IMG/VR virus record: IMGVR_UViG_3300033148_002738
Span: 1 to 21,667 of that record
Length of the DNA stretch: 21,667 bases
From: a virus
Direction: 5' to 3' (one strand)
Below are positions 15,328 to 21,572 of this stretch, in pieces. A model generated the notes under the pieces. That model saw only the letters and a list, made by a program, of their open reading frames with translations, made no database searches and was not told where the DNA came from. The translations under genes were made by a program, and so were the position numbers. Numbering within the stretch: position 1 is the first letter of the stretch; each line of letters starts with the position of its first letter.

Positions 15328-16930
15328 TTAGAATCTCCTCTGTTATACTTCCTTCATCCGGTTTAGTTCCTGCGGTCTTAGCGGCCTTAGCAAGTTCAGG
15401 TACCGCCTCCAACATTTGCTGTTGTTGTATGGCCTGGGCGTCAGCTTCTCTCTTAGCGTCCCTGTCCTTTTCGCTTCTTAGCCAAGTGGCGGGGGCGCCA
15501 TGATTCCTCATAGAATCCCTGAACGCTGTATCGGTATTAAGATTGTCCATATGGTTGGAAATTTCAGCCATCGGTGCCCATTCCAATAATACCTGGGCCA
15601 ATGCTTCAGTTTCTAATGTCTTTAGCGCAAGGGCTAAGCGGCCTAAATACATTATATTATACTCTTTCCCGGATAATTCGGGCGGCATTTCGGGTAATTT
15701 GTTCTGTCTCGACAGTATTCCAATCATCCTATGTATCATCGGATTGAATAGTTCGCTCTGTAATCTGCCAATTATCGGGGTTAAGAACCTCATCTTCTGC
15801 TCAACCCTCGCCATAACCTCGGTAGCGGTCATATTCTGACGGTCGATAAGCGGGTCGAACATATCTACAAAGTAACCCTTCTGTATGTTCTGCTGGACGG
15901 AGAGAATAGCCTTTTCCATCTCAACTAAATTGCCTTTGAACTCCCAGTAGTCCGGCTTCTCGCCGCCCGGACTGTAGAGGACAACTCCGCCCGGCTGAGT
16001 TGCCAACGGCCAAATAGAACCGTCGTTCGGCAAAAGAACCGGTGGGTCAACCATCTTCTCCCAACCCTTTATGCGAGTCTTTTTCATAGCACAGCACATC
16101 TTTATATCGGGCAGCTTCTTCATTGTAGGCGACCGGCCATATTCCTCCTGAGCGTCCTTATCAAACCTGTTAACCTGATAAGGAAGTTCAGGATAACCAC
16201 CAACAGATATGCTTTGCCTCTCCGTTCGTGAGATATAAATAGAAGCAAAAGGCATATTTATAGGGTCGTCCTTACCGGGGTCGTATTCCTTCCTCGGAAA
16301 GACCGCGTGGATGAACTTGAACTTTTTGTCCATCTGGCCAATGTCGTTATAAGCAGTATTTATTTTTTCTCCGAGTTTGTCCGCACCAAACTCCTGCACC
16401 GCCTGACGTGCAGTGTATTCGAAAGTCCTGAATACCGTATCAACTATACCATCAGAATTGGTTACTATATAAACCCCTGATATATGAAAACACCTGAATA
16501 CTATCGGTGTCTTTTTGCCCTTCTCCACGTAAAGACAGGCAGTACCAAAACAACACAACTGCTTCAAGAAACAAAAGAACTCCTGACGGAAATTGGAACT
16601 CACAAGATACTTGTGCAAGACCGCCGTGGTCTTTTCAAGCCATTGCCTTACATTGTCATTGTCTGCAAGCTCCGCGTCGTCAATCTCTAAGACAAAAGCC
16701 CTGCTGTCCGTAGGAAACATATACGAATATAAACCCGCCGCCAATTGGATTAAAGACTCCTCGGCAGTAGTATCAAATAAATCTTCGCTCGGCTCGCCCT
16801 TGCCCTTCTTGTTCGTTATCTGATTGTTCTGGGGCATAGCGTAATCAGCACATTCCTGATATTGACTATCCCACACTGCGCGGTCAGCCTCAAGTATCTC
16901 TACTCGTTTTATAATTTTTTCAACATCCAT
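15317..16930 (-). CDS. Portal protein (T7 gp8-type head-to-tail connector)
   Basis: A 537-residue protein; T7 gp8 is 536. The N-terminal region RAVWDSQYQECADYAMPQNN is the family start, followed by LFDTTAEESLIQLAAGLYSY and MFPTDSRAFVLEI. The middle holds FGTACLYVEKG and YGRSPTMKKLPDIKMCCAMK, the Y-G-x-S/G-P-x-x-x-x-L-x-D/P-I-K/E signature of the clip and stem region. It continues with MTATEVMARVEQKMRFLTPI and IGRLQSELFNPMIHRMIGIL, the helix that lines the portal channel. The C-terminus is Gln/Ala-rich and probably crown-forming. Twelve copies form the DNA entry and exit ring, which binds the gp11-like adaptor. ATG at 16930 follows the previous TAA by 2 bases and has AGGTTAAAG before it. Confidence 0.92.
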   Translation of the reverse strand: MDVEKIIKRVEILEADRAVWDSQYQECADYAMPQNNQITNKKGKGEPSEDLFDTTAEESLIQLAAGLYSYMFPTDSRAFVLEIDDAELADNDNVRQWLEKTTAVLHKYLVSSNFRQEFFCFLKQLCCFGTACLYVEKGKKTPIVFRCFHISGVYIVTNSDGIVDTVFRTFEYTARQAVQEFGADKLGEKINTAYNDIGQMDKKFKFIHAVFPRKEYDPGKDDPINMPFASIYISRTERQSISVGGYPELPYQVNRFDKDAQEEYGRSPTMKKLPDIKMCCAMKKTRIKGWEKMVDPPVLLPNDGSIWPLATQPGGVVLYSPGGEKPDYWEFKGNLVEMEKAILSVQQNIQKGYFVDMFDPLIDRQNMTATEVMARVEQKMRFLTPIIGRLQSELFNPMIHRMIGILSRQNKLPEMPPELSGKEYNIMYLGRLALALKTLETEALAQVLLEWAPMAEISNHMDNLNTDTAFRDSMRNHGAPATWLRSEKDRDAKREADAQAIQQQQMLEAVPELAKAAKTAGTKPDEGSITEEILNAI

Positions 16931-16932
16931 CT

Positions 16933-17121
16933 TTAACCTAACCTGGTTTTGAGAATATCATTGCGCTGGGCCGTCATTCGACCGGCGAGTATATTCGCCT
17001 GCCTGCCGCCCCGCCTGTTCGTTACCCTTTTTTTGGCCTGTTCCTCTTCCCGGCCCAATACGGGTTCCGGTACGGGGTCTGGGTCTTTGAACTTTGGTTT
17101 CTGTGCGGCGCTACCAGTCAT
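16933..17121 (-). CDS. Small basic protein upstream of the portal gene
   Basis: A 62-residue protein with Pro-rich acidic N-terminus (FKDPDPVPEPVLGREEEQ) and a very basic C-terminal half (KKRVTNRRGGRQANILAGRM ... ILKTRLG). The RRGGRQ-x-x-I-L-x-G-x and terminal T-x-L-G pattern occurs in small proteins encoded beside podovirus portal genes; their function is unknown. ATG at 17121 has AAAGGAAAATCC upstream. The gene abuts the portal gene with a 2-base gap, so coupling is likely. A minor structural or DNA-contacting role is inferred from charge and position only. Confidence 0.7.
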   Translation of the reverse strand: MTGSAAQKPKFKDPDPVPEPVLGREEEQAKKRVTNRRGGRQANILAGRMTAQRNDILKTRLG

Positions 17122-17157
17122 AGGATTTTCCTTTCGATGTTGACTTTATGTTCCAAT

Positions 17158-17805
17158 TCATTTGTTTTCCAATGCCTCAATGCGCATCTTCAAACTCTTA
17201 ATGTCATTAACAATGGTTAGAAGTTCACTGGGAGTTATACCATCAACCCCGTCCTTGCCGTCCTTGCCATCGAAATAATCTTTGCCTTTGACAGGTGTGT
17301 AACCGTCCTTGCCGTCCTTGCCGTCCTTGCCATCAAAATAATCTTTGCCTTTGACGGGTGTGTAACCGTCCTTGCCGTCCTTGCCGTCCTTGCCATCAAA
17401 ATAATCTTTGCCTTTGACGGGCGTGTAACCGTCCTTGCCGTCTCCACCGTTCCTGCCGTCCTTACCGTCCCTGCCATCAAAATAATCTTTGCCTTTGACG
17501 GGTGTGTAACCGTCCTTGCCGTCCTTGCCATCAAAATAATCTTTGCCTTTGACGGGCGTGTAACCGTCCTTGCCATCGAAATAGTCTTTGCCTTTGACGG
17601 GCGTGTAACCGTCCTTGCCGTCTCCACCGTCTTTGCCAGGGTCTCCTTTCGGGCCTCTATCGCCCTGGGCCAAGACCTCTAACGGGCCGCCACCTTCGCC
17701 GACAAGAAAAAGACCACCCGACTTAACTATAATTCTGCTCGCTATCTTAGCGGCAAGCGATTCTGTGAGTTTTTCCTTTTCCGTTAAGTGCTTTTCTTTT
17801 ATCAT
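17158..17805 (-). CDS. Collagen-like fibre protein
   Basis: A 215-residue protein. Residues 1-45 are a helical, then hydrophobic N-terminal domain (LTESLAAKIASRIIVKSGGL). Residues 48 to about 187 are Gly-X-Y, starting GDRGPKGDPGKDG and then six copies of GYTPVKGKDYFDG separated by GKD spacers. In each copy two of four Gly positions are Pro or Tyr, yet the triplet register is kept. The C-terminus (ITPSELLTIVNDIKSLKMRI...) has heptad hydrophobics and probably forms a trimeric coiled coil that registers the triple helix. This motif is common in phage fibres and neck appendages. Location between terminase and portal genes suggests a head or neck fibre. ATG at 17805 has GAAGGG upstream. Confidence 0.85.
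   Translation of the reverse strand: MIKEKHLTEKEKLTESLAAKIASRIIVKSGGLFLVGEGGGPLEVLAQGDRGPKGDPGKDGGDGKDGYTPVKGKDYFDGKDGYTPVKGKDYFDGKDGKDGYTPVKGKDYFDGRDGKDGRNGGDGKDGYTPVKGKDYFDGKDGKDGKDGYTPVKGKDYFDGKDGKDGKDGYTPVKGKDYFDGKDGKDGVDGITPSELLTIVNDIKSLKMRIEALENK
17260..17630 (-). repeat. Six-copy tandem coding repeat in the collagen-like gene
   Basis: Six near-identical 39-base blocks encode GYTPVKGKDYFDG. Their start-to-start distances are, in coding direction, 45, 54, 81, 63 and 63 bases, all multiples of three. The variation comes from different numbers of GGCAAGGACGGT-type GKD units. Nearly identical codons point to recent expansion or gene conversion, and copy number probably varies between relatives. 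Confidence 0.9.
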
Positions 17806-17820
17806 AATGTACCCTTCGGT

Positions 17821-19446
17821 CTATAACTTGAAACTCATATTCTGCGTAACAACCTTCCGATGCTTCTGGTGCGATGCGGGGATTCCAACCTTCTTACAAG
17901 CAAGAAAAAAGAAGTTCAGAGCCGTCCGGTAATGGTCTTGCTTGTCGCCTATCTTCTTGTAATGGTAAGAAGTACTGCCCCTCGAATCAGTCTCTAAAAA
18001 TTTCGCCCTCTGACACATCTGGTGAGCGAATATATCAACTTCATGACAACGCCTCGGTATTAACATCCTGCCGGGCTTTGTTACCATGTAGTGAGTCTCG
18101 TCAAACAGGTCGGTCATATTGACTTTTACTACGTTATCTGTACCCCAATTATCAAACATCTTCAGATTGTGCTGGACGTAACAGGGATAAACCGTATTGC
18201 CGTAAGGAGCCTCTGTTTTTGCCCATTCCCGTATCTTGTGGCTCTCAGGCATAGCATCGCCGACAGTGGCCTTGACGTTGAACCTGACAGCCAAATCGTG
18301 CAAATCCGCCCAATCCTTAACACGAGCCAACTTGACTATCCTGTAACGGTCGTTGCCTATCCTGTGGCCTATAACAACGTGCAGTAAAGGAAAACCAACG
18401 TCAAAACCCATAGCACAAGGGCCAGGATGAGAATACATCATGTGGTCAGACGTGCAACATTGGAGCACCTCAGTCTCCCTCAAAATGTCCTCGGCGCGGG
18501 CAAAAGCGTTGCCCAATACCGTTCTCTGAAACTCGGCCTCGGTAGTATCGTAATCCTCTGGGCAATCATACTCTTTTAAGACGTGAGCCAAGTCTCTGTT
18601 CGGATTCAATAACTGTGAACACCAATAGCCAACAGTCTCCTTCGATGGTGAATCCATTTGCCACGAACCATTGACCCTGTGTATCCGCGAACCACAGTGG
18701 ACACAGGCGGGATAACCCTTACCATCCCTGTCTATCTTGATACAATCGGGAAAATCGGTCTCCATACAAGTAAATTTACGGCAGTTATCGCATTTTATTT
18801 GCCATCTACGCATATCTGATTTTCCGTAGAGCCTATCAATACCGTCATCAGGGAGCTTTGGAGTCCCCATATCACTCCTGCGATTGATTGTAGAGTTCCC
18901 TAACCTCTGACTGACCTGCGCGGCCATCTCATTATCAAATAAGTCCCTCTCGTCCAAAAGTACCCAGTCGGCAGGAATTGACCGTACCGATGTAGAATCC
19001 TTCGCCATACCACCAATAATAGTCGTACCAGATAAACCAAGAAAACTTATGTTGGTCTTGGCTATCCGCCGCTTATAAACCGCATTTATGTCGTTACAAG
19101 ACTTCTTCAGGAACGTATTGTCAGTCAACATCGGCTTGAACCGACTACCAGAAAAGTCCTCAACAGCAGTTTTTGACGGAAAATAGTATATAATACCCTG
19201 CGGATAGAGACCATACATAGCACCGTGGGCTATCTCAATGGCCTTGCCCATCGTAGCTCCGGTCTGAGAACCCTTCTTAATGACCTCAGTAGTCTTGACC
19301 TTACCGTCGTCAGTAACAGAACGCATTAACTCCAATTGATATTGACGACCCTTAAGAGAAAATGGCCGACCATCAATCAATAACCCGTTAGTCCACGCCC
19401 AGTAAGGCGCGTCAACCGCACTATTCTTTTCCCGACTTAATTCCAT
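17821..19446 (-). CDS. terL: Terminase large subunit, lambda GpA type
   Basis: A 541-residue packaging motor. The ATPase half shows a Walker A variant GSQTGATMGK (59-68) and a Walker B WVLLDERD (161-168). A zinc ribbon, CDNC (219-222) and CVHC (248-251), sits between ATPase and nuclease parts, as in GpA and GpA-like terminases. The RNase-H-like nuclease shows GFDVG (Asp349), VGDAMPES (Asp397) and a C-terminal DKQDHYRTALNFFFLA with the likely third acidic residue. The protein pumps DNA through the portal and cuts concatemers. ATG at 19446 lies only 11 bases after the terminator T-run and has just a weak AAG-type binding site. The T7-type portal downstream shows the packaging genes have a mixed origin. 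Confidence 0.93.
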   Translation of the reverse strand: MELSREKNSAVDAPYWAWTNGLLIDGRPFSLKGRQYQLELMRSVTDDGKVKTTEVIKKGSQTGATMGKAIEIAHGAMYGLYPQGIIYYFPSKTAVEDFSGSRFKPMLTDNTFLKKSCNDINAVYKRRIAKTNISFLGLSGTTIIGGMAKDSTSVRSIPADWVLLDERDLFDNEMAAQVSQRLGNSTINRRSDMGTPKLPDDGIDRLYGKSDMRRWQIKCDNCRKFTCMETDFPDCIKIDRDGKGYPACVHCGSRIHRVNGSWQMDSPSKETVGYWCSQLLNPNRDLAHVLKEYDCPEDYDTTEAEFQRTVLGNAFARAEDILRETEVLQCCTSDHMMYSHPGPCAMGFDVGFPLLHVVIGHRIGNDRYRIVKLARVKDWADLHDLAVRFNVKATVGDAMPESHKIREWAKTEAPYGNTVYPCYVQHNLKMFDNWGTDNVVKVNMTDLFDETHYMVTKPGRMLIPRRCHEVDIFAHQMCQRAKFLETDSRGSTSYHYKKIGDKQDHYRTALNFFFLACKKVGIPASHQKHRKVVTQNMSFKL

Positions 19447-19455
19447 CTTGCTTGC

Positions 19456-19502
19456 GCAAAAAAAGACGGCGTGTAGAAGGTGTAGGCTCCTACACAGCCG
19501 TC
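19456..19502 (-). terminator. Intrinsic terminator with alternative hairpin before terL
   Basis: In RNA sense the minus strand reads GACGGC-U-GUGUAG, loop, CUACAC-GCCGUC, then seven Us (19464-19458): a 12-bp stem with one bulge. The loop itself contains a second CUACAC (19485-19480), so GUGUAG (19495-19490) can instead close a small 6-bp hairpin around GAGC. It ends the small-gene operon just before terL and leaves 34 bases after the preceding gene's stop. Conditional read-through (attenuation) is possible, but only the terminator is well supported. Confidence 0.8.
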
Positions 19503-19536
19503 CTAATTTGCGTACTACCTTTATTTAATTATCAAA

Positions 19537-19779
19537 TTATTTTAGTTGCAACGGAATATGCCTAATGCCATCCCCGTCAATACTAAGCCGCCCTTCACCA
19601 AAAACGGCGAGGTCGGTAAAATACGCACCAAAATCCACCTTTCCCAGCCTTTCCGCAATAATTCGCTTGCAAGACCGTAACCAATGGTTTGCTTTCTTCC
19701 ATTCCTCGCGAGTCATTTGCCTTGACGGGTTCCTGTACTCAAAGTATATCATGTTTCTGGTTTCGTTACATCTATTCAT
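19537..19779 (-). CDS. Hypothetical protein, 80 residues
   Basis: An 80-residue protein starting at ATG 19779, which overlaps the SEC-C gene's TGA as ATGA and has AAGAGGAT about nine bases upstream. The N-terminal half is basic and aromatic ([20 protein letters not shown], then [17 protein letters not shown]). The C-terminal half is beta-like ([20 protein letters not shown]). There is no signal peptide. It is the last gene of the coupled chain before the terminator. I do not recognise its family; the coupling and binding site support that it is real. Confidence 0.65.
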   Translation of the reverse strand: MNRCNETRNMIYFEYRNPSRQMTREEWKKANHWLRSCKRIIAERLGKVDFGAYFTDLAVFGEGRLSIDGDGIRHIPLQLK

Positions 19780-20081
19780 ACTATTATCCTCTTGTCAGGG
19801 GTAACTATGGCCTTCTTCTCAATAATTACAGGCTTGAATATAAAAGCATCCTTTTTCGGGTTGTAACCCAGTGCCAATACCATGTCCTTCGGTAAAGAAT
19901 CCAAATCATCGGACGGAATAGTAATGGATTTTGCCTTTTCACGCGTACATATACTATTAACAACAAATAAAAACGCCCGATTAAGACCGGCCTGGTTCAA
20001 AGTCTTCCTTGTAGAGTTGCCACAACAGAATTTGTACTTCTTGCCACTGCCACAAGGACATAAATCGTTCCTGCTTACCAT
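19776..20081 (-). CDS. SEC-C zinc-motif protein
   Basis: A 101-residue protein. ATG at 20081 is chosen because it overlaps the upstream stop as TAATG with AGG eight bases before it, and it puts the motif at the very N-terminus, as in other small SEC-C proteins. An ATG at 20114 would add 11 residues. Residues 4-21 are [18 protein letters not shown], a perfect SEC-C zinc site (C-x-C...CC). This site is found at the C-terminus of SecA and in many small or modular proteins, where it binds zinc and mediates protein contacts. The rest ([20 protein letters not shown] ... [16 protein letters not shown]) matches no family I know. It lies in the pre-terminase small-gene operon, and its role is unknown. 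Confidence 0.8.
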   Translation of the reverse strand: MVSRNDLCPCGSGKKYKFCCGNSTRKTLNQAGLNRAFLFVVNSICTREKAKSITIPSDDLDSLPKDMVLALGYNPKKDAFIFKPVIIEKKAIVTPDKRIIV

Positions 20082-20239
20082 TATTTCAACCTGCCCTTCT
20101 TGTCCCTCGGCCATAACTTAATTATCTTCTCAGGTAAAATGTCTATCCTGTTCCATAACTTAAAATTCGTCCTCGAAACCGTACTGTCGCCCTTGCCAGG
20201 ACCCCTGTATTTCAGTTTTGGACCGTATAACTCCCTCAT
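20081..20239 (-). CDS. Hypothetical small basic protein, 52 residues
   Basis: ATG at 20239 is chosen since it overlaps the upstream TGA as ATGA; a TTG at 20275 would extend it by 12 residues and overlap the upstream gene by 40 bases. The product is basic and compact ([20 protein letters not shown], then [19 protein letters not shown]). It ends in a TAATG overlap with the SEC-C gene. No family was recognised. The coupling on both sides is the best evidence that it is translated. Confidence 0.5.
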   Translation of the reverse strand: MRELYGPKLKYRGPGKGDSTVSRTNFKLWNRIDILPEKIIKLWPRDKKGRLK

Positions 20240-20478
20240 GGCATAAATTGAGCAGGCGGAGACGGCCTCTTCCAACGAGTAGCGTCAGAAACCGACACGC
20301 CTATTACCTCCGATAACTTAAATATCGCACGCTGTGAACGACCGTCCTCGTCCTTGCCCGTAATGTCAACCCAACCATCCACACCAGTACGCCAATCCTG
20401 TACCATACTAATAGCCTCCTCCTTGGGTACAAACGTATACCACTCATGAAAAGCTGTAAATATAGTAAAACAAATCAT
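20236..20478 (-). CDS. Hypothetical protein, 80 residues
   Basis: ATG at 20478 overlaps the TGA of the Cys/His-rich gene as ATGA and has AAGAGGG upstream. The product begins hydrophobic and aromatic (MICFTIFTAFHEWYTFVPKE), then has a polar region with WVDITGKDEDGRSQRAIFKL and ends [13 protein letters not shown]. The segment VIGVSVSDATRWKR has the look of a short DNA- or protein-contacting helix, but I cannot assign a fold. It lies within the coupled chain of small genes upstream of terL. Confidence 0.6.
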   Translation of the reverse strand: MICFTIFTAFHEWYTFVPKEEAISMVQDWRTGVDGWVDITGKDEDGRSQRAIFKLSEVIGVSVSDATRWKRPSPPAQFMP

Positions 20479-20627
20479 TTATGCTCGCCCTCTTCATCCA
20501 TTGTGTCGCTTTCGTCCCCTACACCCACAAGTATAGTGCAATCATCAGGGTGAAACCAACATTGAACACCTTCCGGTGGATTTGTCATAAAACGACATTC
20601 CTGACACCGCCTATCAGATTCTATCAT
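20475..20627 (-). CDS. Cys/His-rich 50-residue protein, probable zinc binder
   Basis: A short gene with an ideal binding site: AAAGGAG seven bases before ATG 20627. It ends in an ATGA overlap with the next gene. The sequence starts MIESDRRCQECRFMTN and carries Cys8, Cys11, Cys23, His26 and Cys30 (C-x2-C-x11-C-x2-H-x3-C), enough for one tetrahedral zinc site. The C-terminus is strongly acidic (GDESDTMDEEGEHK). It is a third small Cys-cluster protein in this phage, after the SEC-C protein and the one before the scaffold gene. Function unknown. Confidence 0.65.
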   Translation of the reverse strand: MIESDRRCQECRFMTNPPEGVQCWFHPDDCTILVGVGDESDTMDEEGEHK

Positions 20628-20647
20628 TAAATTGCTCCTTTCAAATA

Positions 20648-20743
20648 TTACCTGCGCCTCCGCCTCCTGCCGCCCCTGCGAGGCTTAATGTCCCCCTTCC
20701 TGCCTACCCTTGGAGTCCCACCACATTCACCTTTCCTTGCCAT
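20648..20743 (-). CDS. Tiny Arg-rich protein, 31 residues
   Basis: ATG at 20743 has AAGGGG seven bases upstream. The product is MARKGECGGTPRVGRKG then a tail ending in six arginines, a highly basic peptide that could bind nucleic acid. The good binding site and the position just ahead of the Cys/His-rich gene support translation. Very short Gly/Arg peptides can also arise by chance from GC-rich DNA, so this is tentative. Confidence 0.45.
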   Translation of the reverse strand: MARKGECGGTPRVGRKGDIKPRRGGRRRRRR

Positions 20744-20816
20744 TGCCTTGCCCCTTAATTAAATGAACCCTTAACTGTATGTATTATCAATACCCTACCT
20801 TTTTACTATACTAAAG
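20744..20816. other. AT-rich gap, no gene seen
   Basis: About 70 AT-rich bases between two small ORFs. On the minus strand TATAGT and GATAAT hexamers occur, but no convincing -35/-10 pair was found, so a promoter for the small-gene chain is possible but not supported. Confidence 0.25.
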
Positions 20817-20978
20817 CTAAAATTGAGATATATTTGAAGACGGTATAGTACATAGAACCACCCCCTCCCACTTCCCGCCTCCCCCCCTGCCTTGAAAAAA
20901 AGCATGCTTATTGCTCATAATTGGCCCGCCTTTGCCTGCCCTTTGGCCCGCCTTTGCTTGTCCTTTTCCCTGGTACAT
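20817..20978 (-). CDS. Small Gly-rich ORF, 53 residues
   Basis: ATG at 20978 has a perfect GGGAGG six bases upstream, spanning the end of the TerS C-terminal frame, which stops 2 bases before this ATG. The product starts MYQGKGQAKAGQRAGKGGPI and contains GRGGGGKWEGVV. Part of the DNA is a 15-bp direct repeat with a 22-base period (20921-20935 and 20943-20957), and the Gly run is encoded by a G-quadruplex motif. The binding site argues for translation. The low-complexity sequence argues for caution. Function unknown. Confidence 0.45.
   Translation of the reverse strand: MYQGKGQAKAGQRAGKGGPIMSNKHAFFQGRGGGGKWEGVVLCTIPSSNISQF
20859..20892 (-). other. Canonical G-quadruplex motif
   Basis: On the minus (transcribed-sense) strand G-runs of 7, 3, 3 and 5 are separated by AGGC, AAGT and A. 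This fits the classical rule of four runs of at least three G with loops of 1-7 bases. It lies inside the small Gly-rich ORF just downstream of TerS and could form in the mRNA or in single-stranded DNA. Confidence 0.7.
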
Positions 20979-20979
20979 C

Positions 20980-21276
20980 TTACGCCTCCCTAACCAACTT
21001 AATTCCTTTGCGTGCCTCATCCTCCGTTCTCAACCTTGCCGCGAGGGCCGCTAATGCCCTGTCTTCCTTACTCATAGCCTTCATGAGAGCCTGCTCCCGC
21101 TCCTGGTTAGGTGCCACCTCCCGCTTAGCACCTATCATATCAGCTACAAGAGAGGCGGCCCGGACCTTCTCGGTCTTGGTACTGGTGGGGTCGGTTACAA
21201 TAGCATACATCTTCTCAATTAATTGTTCGCGTGTAACATCGGCCTTTGCTGGCCTTTGCTTGGCTTTCACGGTCAA
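20980..21276 (-). CDS. terS: Terminase small subunit, C-terminal part (frame-separated)
   Basis: The open frame reads ADVTREQLIEKMYAIVTDP, then STKTEKVRAASLVADMIGAK and an Ala/Arg/Glu-rich helical tail (EDRALAALAARLRTEDEARK). This layout (T-(R/K)-E-x-L-x-x-x, then K-x-x-A-x-x-L-x-x-x-I-G) is the usual oligomerisation region of TerS after the DNA-binding domain. The frame opens at TTG 21276 without a binding site, and the first internal ATG is at 21210, so independent translation is doubtful. It is shifted by one base from the N-terminal part. Removing one copy of the 10-bp repeat at 21241-21260 fuses both into a single 154-residue protein, a normal TerS size. Confidence 0.7.
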   Translation of the reverse strand: MTVKAKQRPAKADVTREQLIEKMYAIVTDPTSTKTEKVRAASLVADMIGAKREVAPNQEREQALMKAMSKEDRALAALAARLRTEDEARKGIKLVREA

Positions 21277-21454
21277 TGGCTTCTATAGCTTCCCTAACCC
21301 GTAGGTTACCGAAGACGTCCTTGACGGCCTTACCAGACTTGCAACTTGACTCAGCGTAACCTATTTTGCGCATGGCAGCTTCTTTATTTCTGCCGTTAGT
21401 CGTAAATTCACGAGCTATGGCATTAACTGTGCTTTGGTCTTTTATGCTTGGCAT
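21215..21454 (-). CDS. terS: Terminase small subunit, N-terminal DNA-binding part (truncated by frame break)
   Basis: From ATG 21454 the frame reads MPSIKDQSTVNAIAREFTTN, then GRNKEAAMRKIGYAESSCKS and VFGNLRVREAIEAIDRES. The N-G-x-N-x-x-x-A-x-x-x-x-GY helix-turn-helix is typical of small terminases, which recognise the packaging site and regulate TerL. Instead of continuing into the oligomerisation helices, the frame enters a second copy of a 10-bp repeat and ends after KGRCYTRTIN at TGA 21215. A TTG at 21487 could extend it by 11 residues. If the frame break is real, this part alone could bind DNA but would probably not form a ring. Confidence 0.7.
   Translation of the reverse strand: MPSIKDQSTVNAIAREFTTNGRNKEAAMRKIGYAESSCKSGKAVKDVFGNLRVREAIEAIDRESQAKASKGRCYTRTIN
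21241..21260 (-). repeat. Exact 10-bp tandem duplication that breaks terS
   Basis: The plus strand reads ggcctttgct twice in a row, AGCAAAGGCC on the coding strand. With both copies the two terS parts are in different frames. With one copy the reading is ESQAKADVTREQLIEK, uninterrupted. Since 10 is not a multiple of three, each gain or loss of a copy switches the frame. Confidence 0.95.
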
Positions 21455-21572
21455 TTTTGGTTTTCTTGGCCTTTTTGGTTGGTTCAAGTGTTTTTGTTGG
21501 TTCTGGTTCTGGTTCTTTAGACAGTTTTGCAGCCCTGCGAGCTGCCTTCATTGGTTTGGGTTGTACTCGCAT
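21423..21572 (-). CDS. Small Lys/Pro-rich protein, 49 residues
   Basis: ATG at 21572 has a strong AGGAGA site seven bases upstream, the best in this part of the window. The product starts MRVQPKPMKAARRAAKLSKE, has a Pro-Glu repeat (EPEPEPTKTLEPTK) and a Lys-rich end (KKAKKTKNAKHKRPKHS). It overlaps the start of terS by 32 bases in another frame, so it may serve as a leader that couples terS translation. Alternatively it is an N-terminal extension of terS separated by a further frame change. No family was recognised. Confidence 0.5.
   Translation of the reverse strand: MRVQPKPMKAARRAAKLSKEPEPEPTKTLEPTKKAKKTKNAKHKRPKHS

Noticed and set aside
17235-17627. A 130-codon frame rich in TRPSKAK repeats on the same strand as the collagen-like gene
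   Set aside because: It is the out-of-frame reading of the collagen repeat; all repeat spacings are multiples of three, so the second frame stays open by necessity. The Gly-X-Y frame has the binding site and sensible domains.
17260-17630. Regular repeats as a possible CRISPR array
   Set aside because: The repeats are in frame, encode Gly-X-Y peptide, have variable spacing, and the intervening sequence is itself repetitive.
20901-20910. AAGCATGCTT palindrome followed by Ts as a terminator
   Set aside because: The palindrome has no loop and only weak pairs, so it cannot form a terminator hairpin.
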